This document shows, piece after piece, positions 1 to 9,791 of a DNA stretch of 64,000 nucleotides (position 1 is its first letter; the number at the start of each line of letters is the position of its first letter). The stretch is from the NCBI GenBank assembly GCA_022393335.1, contig JAJEKB010024910.1, positions 1 through 64,000 of the forward strand, in the 5' to 3' direction. The DNA is from Macrotrachela quadricornifera (taxonomy: Eukaryota; Rotifera; Eurotatoria; Philodinida; Philodinidae). Both the position numbers and the translations under genes were made by a program. The notes beneath the pieces are model-generated. The model searched no databases. It was not told the origin of the DNA and worked only from the letters and a program-made list of their open reading frames with translations.

Positions 1-528
1 AATGTTCAAGCAATTCGTTCATTTGATGAAATGACTCATTTAATTCAGCGAACATTTGAAGAAACAGGCCAAGTTATACTTGTTACATTAACAGGTTCAG
101 CTTATCAAGCATTAAAACGTAAAGGTGGATATTTACAACCTGAACCATTTGATTATCAATTGCCATATGTACGAGAATTATCACCACGTTTATGTCGAAT
201 TATTTTACATGCTCATGAACAAGATTTTGGTTTTACATTACAACGTGGAAATCCAATACATATTAAAGATGTTCATCCAGGTTCACCTGCATATGAATTT
301 GGTTTACGAGCAAATGATAAAATACTTGAATTAAATAGTCGTGATACAACACATTTATCATCCGAGCAAATTATTGATATGATTGAAGCAAGTAAACGAC
401 GAAGACAATTAGATATATTAGTTATTGATGCAGCTGGTTATGAATTTTCAATAAAACATGCAGTACCGCTTAATTCACTTTTGCCATTTGTTCAATCAGG
501 ACAAAGACGAGGTAAAATTTTTAATTAA
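1..528 (+). CDS. PDZ-domain protein, C-terminal part (gene starts upstream of window)
   Basis: The reading frame is open from base 1 (N-V-Q-A-I-R...) to a TAA ending at 528, so the window catches only the last exon or exons. The first ~40 residues look like the tail of one PDZ domain (helix with S-F-D-E-M-T, then a V-I-L-V-T-L strand). A second PDZ follows: a carboxylate-binding-type loop with G-F-T-L, then I-K-D-V-H-P-G-S-P-A and G-L-R-A-N-D-K-I-L-E-L-N, the usual PDZ core. The protein is probably a cytoplasmic or submembrane scaffold that binds C-terminal peptides. The ATG at 31 is internal and not the true start. The first canonical internal Met does not follow any promoter. I cannot name the orthologue; NHERF/PDZK1- or delphilin-like multi-PDZ scaffolds are alternatives. 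The end at 528 is followed by A-rich sequence with AATAAA-like hexamers. Confidence 0.8.
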   Translation, partial: NVQAIRSFDEMTHLIQRTFEETGQVILVTLTGSAYQALKRKGGYLQPEPFDYQLPYVRELSPRLCRIILHAHEQDFGFTLQRGNPIHIKDVHPGSPAYEFGLRANDKILELNSRDTTHLSSEQIIDMIEASKRRRQLDILVIDAAGYEFSIKHAVPLNSLLPFVQSGQRRGKIFN

Positions 529-1733
529 AATAAAAAAAATAAACACACATAGACTAATTTTTTGATTTATCTATCCCACATTGCTCAGTTATCAATCACG
601 AGCAGTATTTTCAATATTATCCAAGCAGATTCGGTTTGACTGAGCACAGTCTATATTAATTTCAGTGAGTGCATGGACACAAAATAACCAATGCACATTT
701 TTTTTTAATAAATTCACTTTTTTTGCATGATATATACACATAAATTTCTTGCAAAAATATTTTTTGAATAAATATTTTCAATATATTTTTTTTCTTTTGT
801 ATATTTTTAGCTATGAGTAGTCGACGTACCCCACAGGAATCTGTTTATTTATAAATAGAAACTAAACATATATATATATATATATAAAGATTAATGAATG
901 TTTTGTTTTTCTTTTCCTCTAAAAACAAATCTGTTATTTTGTATTTTGTTATGTATACATGAGAATATTCGTTTTCTAATATTGAACAGTTTTTTTCTTT
1001 TTTAACAATTCTTCCATTGATCAAAAATTCATATTCATTCTTATTAAAAAAAAAAGGAAATTTTTTTTTTCTTCTTTGTTTTTCTTTCTCGCATTATAGT
1101 AGTATTAGTTTGTTTGTATGTGCGCTCGGTGACTAATTTGCTCTTTATGTTTTTCTTTTTCTTGTTGTTATTGTTCATTTGTGCAAGTTTCTACCTCTTT
1201 CCTCTTTTAGTTTTAACATATGGCAATCATTAATTGATTGGAATATGCAACATTTGAATATATGTTGTGAAATATATGATTTCCAGAAAATTTTACAAAT
1301 CAAAATTTGGTAGCATGACTTATTCGTGTGTATTATTCGCTATTTATTATTATTATTATTATTATTCATATTATATTGACAGTATTTGTTCACATTTTTT
1401 TTTTGTGATTTTCCACTATTGGTCTCTTTTGCTACTATTATTGCTTTGCACTGCTCTTTCTTTCTCTCTCGTTTTTTTTTTCTGTCTCTTTTTGTACTAT
1501 TTCGATACTTTATTGTGCGTACATATATACATTCCAAGTTTTTTTCTTGTTCTGTTGATATTCCAGGTTTTTCTAAGACGACAGAGTTTCCGCTATTGGA
1601 CTCTTTTTGTTTTTAAATTAGGTAAAAAAAAAACAATGATCAAACTTTTTTTCTTTGTCTTGATGATCGTTGAATTTTCTCATTTATATAATATGCAAAT
1701 TGAATTGAATGGTAATATTAATGATGATACTTA
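529..1733. other. AT-rich intergenic DNA, pyrimidine-rich plus strand
   Basis: No supportable gene. The plus strand is T/C-rich with long T runs. A short (TA)n lies near 870-885 and a (TAT)n trinucleotide run near 1343-1370. The 155-codon open frame at 1267-1734 is a by-product of this composition (Phe/Leu/Tyr/Ser-rich) and is not called as a gene. Confidence 0.6.
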
Positions 1734-2638
1734 GATCTGACCAAAAGTTCGAATTTTATTGTATTAAATGTTCAAAATAGTCCTTATGATTATTTATATA
1801 AAGTTTTATCCTTTCTAGCAGTTTGTCAGAAGTTTTTTTTTTTATATTCTTCTTCTGGATAATGATTTTTCATTTGGTTGATCGATTAAATTACGCTTGA
1901 TGTAATCGTTTAGCTAATAATCATACAGTGCAAGGTCAGGTGAAAATGATGGATGTGGCATTATATTGATACCTTCTTCTGTTAAATAATTAATAACGTC
2001 TGAATGAATATGGGGTCAAGCATTGTCGTGGAGCAGTTTAATACTTTTTGCACTTGGTGACCTTCTTTGTTTCCATATTTCCTTGACAAAAGGCTGAAGG
2101 CAATTTTCAATGCAATAGTTATGATTAAAGAAAATAGAAAATAAATTACGAACTACAGTAGTTGATGATTCACCTTCGCCAACTCAGTTTGCATTCTTTG
2201 ACTTGTGATGAATCTGTCTATGATAAATCCGCGTTTCATCACCTAGTTGATGAGGTACCCAACGAGATGTAACTTTTTTTTATCTTGTGACAGTTGTGGA
2301 TAATTCGTTCTATTATACCATGAGAGAGAGAGCTGTCTCAGTTATAATTTCATCTGTAAGTTCGAATACTGGACGATCAGATCGAGGGCCATCATTGACA
2401 TTTTCTCTTCCTTCATGAAAACGTTTTTCCATTTAAAAAAAAATGTTTTTTTTCTGATTCAAATGAAAGTTTATCTGGAAAAGTATTGTAGTTAAGTCCA
2501 AAACAGATTTACTATATATATATATATATATATATCATTATAGACAAGACATTCCACTATTTATCCATGCAACAGTCTCCTAAATGTTAATTGGTTTATA
2601 AAATTGCCAGTTACGGTTGCAGAACTTTTGGTCAGATT
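1734..2638 (-). mobile_element. Mariner-type DNA transposon, internally deleted and inactivated
   Basis: The ends are inverted repeats (5' side ATCTGACCAAAAGTTC, 3' side its complement) and both abut a TA dinucleotide, the mariner target. On the minus strand, translated fragments show mariner transposase hallmarks: an N-terminal G-R-E-N-V-N-D-G-P-R-S-D-R-P stretch near 2350-2430, a G-D-E-T motif near 2240, L-L-H-D-N-A near 2035 and S-P-D-L-A near 1940. The Arg after H-D-N-A is a stop codon and several frameshifts occur, so it cannot make transposase. Total length ~905 bp is shorter than a full mariner (~1.3 kb), which points to internal loss. Confidence 0.85.
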
Positions 2639-3660
2639 TAAGTATGTTTGATTTCAAATATCAGACAAGATTTGTCAATTAATTAATATGCTCTATATGT
2701 AAAACTAAAAATCATTCATCAATTAAACTTGCTAATGAAACGAATAGTTCTCGAATTTAATCAATACATCGATCAACACTCACTCAGATTTAATGAATTT
2801 CACGTAATTATGAAAATCTAACGATTGATATGATAGCAATCGATGATTATGAGTGCATCTTAATATAAAAGTAATTAAAAAGTTTTTTGAATGCAGACAA
2901 AAACAAATATAATAAAAACATAATTTTTTTTTATTAAATTAAATTTCATTATATTGATTGATATTGTTTAACATCAATTATATCAATATTATCGTGACGA
3001 CTAATGTGTTCAGAATATTTTGTTAAGAATTAAAAATATTAGATTATTCTGAAAGAGTCTGGTATACTTTGCAAAAACAAGAATAGAATAATAAATCCTT
3101 TCATATAATCTTATGAAGTGTTTATACGATTTTTACTATACACTAAAAGGATTTATTTCAAATCCAAAAACGTTCTATTAGGGTAGATGGAAGCATACAG
3201 TGGCAATTACTATCTCGTATATATTGAGTCAAAAAAGAATGTCTTACATTGGACTAGTTACAAAAGAAACATTTATTTGTATCTCAAATAAATAAAAGAG
3301 ATAGGAATCAATTACTGTAACTCAATTAACAGAAAAATTACAGTCTTTATCTATATCTCAACGAAACAAAAAGCTAAAATTCTATTTCTTTCTATATCTC
3401 AATTAAATAAAAGATAATAATCTATTTGTATAACTTAATGACAAACGAAAATCAAATTTCATTTTTATATTTCAACTAAATCAAAATATTTTTTTTATCC
3501 AGTTTGCTTTTTTTTTCCAACATAAAGATGCATCTACGCAGAAGCATAGTTGCATATCTTTAAACGTAGTCACCTACATGGTTATTTTGTTTTTTTTTAT
3601 TCCACTACTCAATACAATCCAACGTATGCTCATTATCTTTGTACGTGATTTTTCTCCTAT
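2639..3660. other. Intergenic; contains degenerate TATCTCAA-type tandem repeat
   Basis: No gene is visible. Between about 3225 and 3485 the phrase ATATCTCAA(T/C)(T/G)AAA(T/C)AAAA recurs about every 50-60 bases (for example near 3280, 3355, 3400 and 3470), a decayed minisatellite. The rest is unremarkable AT-rich DNA. Confidence 0.5.
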
Positions 3661-3664
3661 TATA

Positions 3665-3725
3665 ACCGATATATAAAAAGCCATTGTTATCTTAGACTTT
3701 TCAGTCACATTCACTTTTCAAAAAA
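3665..3725 (+). promoter_or_regulatory. Candidate TATA promoter of the small zinc-motif gene
   Basis: A clear TATA element (ATATATAAAAAG, about 3668-3679) lies ~130 bp upstream of a splice donor and ~200 bp upstream of the small ORF at 3875. Transcription would start about 30 bp downstream, near 3700-3710. Position and strength fit a Pol II core promoter; no experimental support. Confidence 0.45.
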
Positions 3726-3874
3726 ACACAATTATTAGAACAACCCAAGTTCGTAAACTAGTTCGATTAACAGAAGTTAACTCAATTTTCTAAAAAGGTA
3801 TGTTAAAATAAGTAATAAATGTTTCGAAGCCATCGAATGTACAAGTTTGCCGTTTACGTTTCAGGCAAGAAACT

Positions 3875-4012
3875 ATGGTTGAACAAATCGAAAATATTGA
3901 ACAAGTCGAAGAAGGAAATGGCAATTGCACTCAATGCCGTTGTCAAGTATTTTATCCGGAAAGCGATCCCCAAATATGTGGTTGTGGACATAGATGGTCC
4001 GCTCATATGTAA
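3875..4012 (+). CDS. 45-residue Cys/His zinc-knuckle-like protein
   Basis: Starting at ATG 3875 a short frame runs to TAA at 4012. The first 17 residues are acidic (E-Q-I-E-N-I-E-Q-V-E-E-G). The rest is a compact metal-site pattern: C18-x2-C21-x-C23-x11-C35-x-C37-G-H39-x-W41-x2-H44. The C-x-C...C-x-C-G-H layout recalls the short Cys/His motif of FAM221-like proteins, but the match is only by eye. Context supports a real gene: a TATA box near 3670, a donor AAAAAG|GTATGT at about 3797 and an acceptor TTTCAG ending at 3864 would remove a 68-nt 5'UTR intron, placing the ATG ten bases into the second exon. The overlapping frame at 3819-4070 runs through that intron and has no such pattern. No function is assigned; a spurious ORF remains possible. 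Confidence 0.5.
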   Translation: MVEQIENIEQVEEGNGNCTQCRCQVFYPESDPQICGCGHRWSAHM

Positions 4013-4954
4013 TGTGAAAAACACTAGTTTTCACGCTATTCAAGATTCAAATACTACCAGCTTTATTTAACTTAATCAAGATTTTATAATTCTTTTCTTT
4101 TTACAATGGCTTATACAGTATATTTCTCGTATTCTTTTATTTTTTGATTTCGTTTCAACAGAATTTCGGTGTGTAACTGTAAGGTATTAGGAATTCTCTT
4201 AGCTTGATTATTATCATACAAAAAACAACCGTCTTTCGGTGCAAAATACTGGTAAAACATTAATAACACTTATTACTTAATTATAATTGATTGTAATCGA
4301 ATAGATTCTGTTAGGAGAAAGATTATTTAGTCTGATTATGTCTACGGAAACGCGAGGAAGGATTCAAATTTTTAACATTATATTTCACCATGTCTTTCAG
4401 ATCGTATTTCACAAAAAAGATGATCCTTAGTAATCTTATAGTCATGAGAAGAATTTGTATTAAATGATTTTGCAAATGATTAAAAATTTTACTAAATAAA
4501 TTAATTGTGATTGTTTAGAATAGTGAAAGAGAATCATCGTATCTCATTATCTACGTCTCAAATTTTGTGCATATTCATATCAATTAATAATTCAATTTCA
4601 TGCAATTCTAAGTCCAAGATCATATATCAACATGTTCTATTCTTTTGTTTTATATCATAAATTTTACTATTAGTCAGCTGTCAGATTTTAGATGAATCAT
4701 ACTTTGCGAAGAGATCGATTGCATCATCATTTATATTCATTCTCTCTTCCGTTTAATGATTCATTTTTTTTGATATTCAAATCCAAATAAATTCTATCTG
4801 TGAAAATATGTTTTTTTTCTCTTGTTTTCATCATGATATATCAAAATGGCATTGGTATATTGATGATATACTGAAAGAATTTGTATTTACTTAGCATTAT
4901 ATTTATTTTCTTCATATATCTATATAGAGATTTAATCAAATTTGCTGATTCCCC
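4013..4954. other. Intergenic, nothing recognised
   Basis: AT-rich sequence without convincing ORFs, splice-linked exons, RNA genes or transposon ends. Confidence 0.5.
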
Positions 4955-5096
4955 CTAAAAACGTCGAAAGTAAAAACATCGAAGATAAAAATGTCGAAGT
5001 AAAAAATGTATAAACTGAAAAAAGTCGAAAGCTAAAAATATCGAAAGAAAAAATATCGAAAATAAAAAAAATCGAAATATTCAAATATCGAATATA
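4955..5096 (+). repeat. Short-period degenerate minisatellite (TCGAA core)
   Basis: About eleven copies of a 12-16-bp unit of the form (A)n-T-G/A-TCGAAA-G/A run through this interval. The unit length varies because of A-tract slippage. The sequence right after it carries CCTCGAG and a run of purines. No coding role is likely. Confidence 0.7.
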
Positions 5097-5279
5097 GTGC
5101 GCCTCGAGCACCATGATGTTGTACAAAGACAATAGTGGAGAAAGAGAGGAATGCGGAGATGATTTGAGAAATGGCTCATCGAGCCGTGAATAATACTGCT
5201 TTTGTAAGGATGAAACAAAGGGTCGTTCGGGCTGATTATAGATTAGCATAGATATTACCTATCTGAAAGAAAATGTTAT

Positions 5280-7900
5280 ATGGGATTTGAATATGCCGAT
5301 TAAAATGTTTAAAGTTCGTGTATCCGTTTGTCGTAATAAAGCAAAAAGCGGCAACAGCTAGATCAGTGAAAATATCTTTTAACGTTTTCCAAAAATCTTG
5401 GCGAGAAGGGTTGTCGGATCATGGAATCTAATGGTACCATTAGTTTTTTACGATCCTACAACAAAAAATTTTTTTTTACGAAAATTATGGGCTTTTTGAA
5501 AAAAAAACCAATGTTTTTGAAAAGGTTTGACCCACAGGCTTTTGCGGTGGAGCAGCCAAATAACATTATAAATTTTAGTTGGTTTGGGAAAAAATTTTCT
5601 AAAAAGTTAACGATTTTTTTTTGAAAGTTTAGTTAAAAGCGTTCTGAGGTCGAGATAATCTATTGGTGTGATTAGTCGTAGAAAAATTTTCTGAACTACT
5701 TTTTTAATAATAAAACGGGTTTCTTAGGAAAAAATTGGTCCTTTATAAGATTGCAGTAGATGTGCAGGGCTGAAGAGATGAAATCTCTTCTTCATATTTC
5801 TATGTTCCCTCGACTGAAGGGAGGGTCATATGAAAAATAATAGTTTGCTTGCTTGTGGTCGGGGTGAAAGGTCAAAAAAACATGTTCTTAGAAAAATCTC
5901 TCAAAGAATCAAACTTCACGCTCAACTCAACACTTAACGTTTGACCAAAGTTTTGTGGGGCGGGGAATCGATTGGTACTATCAGTTTTTGAATTTTTCCA
6001 AATAATTTTTTTGTTTTGCTAAAAAAGGCTTTTATTAAGAAAATAATGATTTCTCCCTCGACTGTAGGGAGGGTCATATGAAAGAAAATTGTTTGTGGTT
6101 GTGTGTGTGACAGGGTCAAAAATACATCCATATAAAAGAAAAACTGGAAAATCCAAAATTAACCTTTCGCAAAAGGTTTATCACACCGAGGTATGACGGT
6201 TGATCAACACCATCGCTTATTGTGGTGGTATATGAATTAATCAATTGATCTTAGGAATTGGTGAAGTTCGGTATTTTTCATCGAAAAGAAGTATTTTTTG
6301 GCGTATTGATGATTTCACCATGATGTGTGATGAACACCATTGTTTATTGTGGTAGTGTCGGAATTAATGAATGGAGATATATGGTTGTATTAACTTGGTT
6401 AGAAGGGTTTTTTTCTCGATTGAGTAAAGGATCATATAAAAAAAACTAAAATAAGTTTGTGCGTGTATCGTCGGTCACACGTCAAAGGTCCCATTTGAAA
6501 CATTTATTTGACCCAAAGACTTTCGAGATTGAGGAATCCGAATCTGGCATTAGTTTTTAAAATTTTTTTAAAAGTACTTTTTTCACAAAGGATATGTTTT
6601 TTACAAAAACAAATATATTTCAAAAAGTTTGAGCGAGGGTAATCGGAGTCGAGGAATCGATTGATGATGTCAGGTTTTTTAAATTTTCTTGAGATTAGTT
6701 TTTCACACAAAGGACAAGTTAATTTACAAAAAAATTTTTCTTTGAAAAATTTGATCAAAGGTAATTGACGCCCACCACTTAAATCGAGTTTACTTTCTGT
6801 TACATTGTTTTCCTATAAAACTAGAAAGCTAACTCGTAGAAAATTAATCGTCATCTGAGAAAAGAGCTTGATGCATGAATGGCTAACCGTGAGTGGCGTC
6901 CCGGAGAGGCGCCGACGAATGACTAGCTGTTCTCTCTAATAGGTACAAAAGTTGTGTTTCAAAGAAGACTTGAAGAATTATGAGTTTTTATGGAACGCAT
7001 TATCTCGGAGTTGCAATCTTAATTGGAGTTGAGCGGAATACTGGTGCACCAAAGAATAGGTATATTGTTTCGGCGCCTCAAGTTTGGGCAGAATACTGTA
7101 TTTTAATTATCTATTCTAAGAAAAATTAGTGAGCCTTTTGAGAGAAGCGAATAATGGGCGAATTAAGTAGTTAGAAGGCAAAGCTTTGGTACCCTATAAA
7201 GTTTGTTGCATAGAACAGCTACCCGTGAGTGGTGCTCCGGAGAGGCGCCGACGGACGACTAGCTGTTCCTCTTTAAGTAGACAGGAGCTGTCTTCCAATA
7301 GAGATATAGAAAAATATCTCACAGGATAATTTGTTGAAAATTGCATGACATTGGTGGTGACAGCATGAGAAAAATAGGGGCATAGTGAAGACGTGTCACT
7401 TTGTCTCAGATGTGAAATGCGGCAAGTGTCATTGTGTGATATTAGAAGCCAACTGGTGGGTAGATTCTATGATGATTTGAACTGTTTGTTGAAATAATTG
7501 AAACGTGCAAAAGGCGAATGAGAACTATGAATCATCAGCTGATTAACGAAGTGTGAGAGATGGAACGGCTAGCCGTTCTCGTAGTTGATCGCAAAAGTTG
7601 TGCTTTAGTATAGACTCAATTGAATCATTTATAAATTAATTCTTAGCAGATTAAACCAATGTCATTACTGTTAATTGATCGGGATCATAATAAGAAATTA
7701 AGCCCATAAAATGATGCGTTCTTTAAGGAAAATTTCTGTTTTATAAAATGAGAACTAATTGAAGGAGTTTTATATTTTTACGATTCTATATGGAATCAAG
7801 GGTTGGAATATTTAACACGATTGGACAAAGTTTACTTAAATGTAGTGGTGTAAGATTTCTCTGAGAAAATGGTCAACGAATTTACAGGCTGAGCGCTACC
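5280..7900. repeat. Degenerate multi-unit dispersed repeat, family R1 (forward orientation)
   Basis: Several phrases recur here at intervals of roughly 250-350 bp: CCCTCGACTG(A/T)AGGGAGGGTCATATGA at ~5810 and ~6055 (decayed at ~6415); a block reading ...TTTGACC-AAAG-...GAGG(A/G)ATC(G/C)-ATTG... at ~5520, ~5940, ~6510 and ~6640; and GTGAGTGG...CCGGAGAGGCGCCGACG...GACTAGCTGTTC at ~6890 and ~7225. The same phrases occur on the opposite strand at 33-38 kb and 53-54 kb. No open reading frame persists, so this looks like non-coding or long-dead repeat DNA. A 16-bp perfect palindrome lies at 7563-7578. Confidence 0.65.
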
Positions 7901-8173
7901 TTGGTGAATTTTATCCTATATTCTATAATGATAGTTTTAGGATAGTATAAAAATGTTAAATGATACATGTGTTTCTACTTTGTGTTATGTGAAGAATGTA
8001 AATGAAAAATAGAGTAGGGAGAGATATTACAACTTTTCTTGATTCAGTCGAGGGTCAAGTGAGTCGAAGCGACGAACGTTACTTGTTTCTTTTCAATTAA
8101 AATTACACAGAATCAAAATATAGCAAATCGATAGCTGAAAATAAATAAAATTTATCAGTTCATCTCATTAATT
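7901..8173. other. 3' flank of NHL gene, nothing else recognised
   Basis: AT-rich. It contains the likely 3' UTR of the minus-strand NHL gene ending at 8174. Confidence 0.4.
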
Positions 8174-9087
8174 TCATGGTATTTCAATGTTAAATCGTTG
8201 TACTCGATTGTTATAATAATCAGCAACATAGAGATTACCTTGTCGATCAAATGACAGTCCTATGGGACAATTGAGTTGATTTGTTTGTGCTCCTTTACCC
8301 TTTTCACCAATAATAACACTTCCTTGTTGTGCTCCTTTAGGCCAACGTACAATTCGCTGATTTTGTTCATCAGCTACATAAATAGTACCCAATTGATCAA
8401 CTACAACTCCATTAGGATGAGACAACTGTGTCAAACTATTTTCTTGTCCTTGTCCACCAGCAACAACAATACCTTCCTTTGCACCTTCTATCCATTTCAT
8501 CACACGGTGATTATTCCAATCAGTCACAAATACTGAATGTTCTCGATCGACAAATATGTAGTGGGGCTCATTGAGCTGATCAAGACGATTTCCTTTTCCA
8601 TTTCCACCTGCTACTACTATTCCTTGTGAATCACCCATTCGATATCTTCTTACTTCATCCTTATGATAATCAGAGGCATAGAGAAATCCATTGTCATCCA
8701 TTGTCAAACCCCGACAAGAGATATTCGAAATAATTATTTCTCCACTTGTTCCATTTTGACGAGGCCATCTAACTACTCTTTTATTGATTCGATCACAAAT
8801 AATAAGACTATCTCTCTCTTTATCTACGATTACATCTGATGGAAAACTCAATTGATGAGTACCATTTCCTTGCCCATGTCCACCTGCCACTATTTGTCCA
8901 TTTGTTTCACCTGATTTCCATGCCACAATACGGTGATTCCAATGATCAGCAACATAAATTGTTTGTTCATCATCCACATATAAACCTCGAGGGCCAGAGA
9001 GTTTTGGATTTTGTCCTCCTACTGTTTGACCATTCGTGTTCCACTTGGCATTTGCAGGAATATTTATCAAACTGGCACGAAGTGGTA
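8174..9087 (-). CDS. NHL-repeat beta-propeller protein (main exon, first exon not found)
   Basis: About 300 residues with six NHL blades, each built on G-L/V-x-V-D...I/L-Y-V-A-D-x-x-N-x-R-I/V followed by a G-G-x-G-x-G-N loop. Blades start near residues 25, 75, 125, 165, 220 and 265; the third is shortest. Six blades would close one propeller, a typical stand-alone bdelloid NHL protein, probably a protein- or ligand-binding surface; no catalytic domain is seen. On the minus strand the frame is open up to a splice acceptor (TTCTTTTAG) just before 9087, in the order P-L-R-A-S-L-I-N-I-P-A-N-A. The codon at 9070 is TTG, not ATG, so the true start, probably with a signal peptide or short leader, lies in an upstream exon. 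No convincing ATG exon is present in 9088-9289, and a MULE begins at 9299. Confidence 0.85.
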
Positions 9088-9298
9088 CTAAAAGAAAGAG
9101 AAAACATGATCATTATCAAAAGAAACCTTTCATTTTCTTTGAAATGTGAGAAAAGAAAAACTTCTAAAATATTATTTTTCACTCTGTTTTATGTGATAGA
9201 AAAGAATAGAGAGAATTCTCAGTTGTTTTAAAGAAAAGCTCTATTATCATATGTTTTACTGATGTCTATATCAATGATTTCTCAAATATAAAGAAAAT

Positions 9299-9430
9299 GG
9301 CACTATGTCAATTCGTCGCCGCTCAATTCGTCGCAATCAATTCGTCGCATAACAATTCGTCGCATATTCAATTAGTCGCATATTCAATTCGTCGCGTATT
9401 CAATTAGTCGCATAAGACGTCGTCGCATGC
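9299..9430 (+). repeat. MULE left terminal inverted repeat
   Basis: This 132-bp arm has seven tandem variants of (T/A)CAATT(C/A)GTCGC. It is the inverted complement of 11465-11595 with only scattered differences. The inner edge is GTCGTCGCATGC. It probably contains the transposase binding sites and may carry the promoter for the transposase gene. Confidence 0.9.
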
Positions 9431-9791
9431 TTCTCTCTCTCTCTCTGTGATAATTGCTTTTTCTATCTTCAACTTTTAAAAAAGAATAATTACTAAATAA
9501 AGATAATAAAGAGATTTAAAATATTGATATTCGAAAATGGATGATAATCTTAGTGAATGGAACAGTATTATGTGATTGTGTCTAATTCCTAACGATATCA
9601 ACAGGCTAAATCAATCAGATTTTAATTGGATTTTGTGTTCTGATAATGAACTAGACATAAGTTTATTAACAGAGATTATTATATTGTAGTTCTGAATTAT
9701 GAGACTCAAAAATATAAATAAACTTTATTCTTTGAGCAAGAACACTTTCAATCAATACTCTCATAAAGCTATTTTCAACTATAATCTACTA

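Noticed and set aside
1267..1734. 155-codon plus-strand ORF
   Set aside because: Phe/Leu/Tyr/Ser-rich translation of a T-rich tract, no domain, no splice or promoter context; it ends at the mariner junction.
8276..8536. Plus-strand ORF inside the NHL gene
   Set aside because: Antisense shadow of the NHL repeats.
9310..9425. Evenly spaced CAATTCGTCGC repeats as a CRISPR-like array
   Set aside because: Spacers are 3-6 bp and the array is mirrored at 11465-11585 as the TIR of a transposon.
9699..9791. Upstream ATG as MULE transposase start
   Set aside because: It adds 31 residues without similarity to the other MULE; kept only as an alternative.
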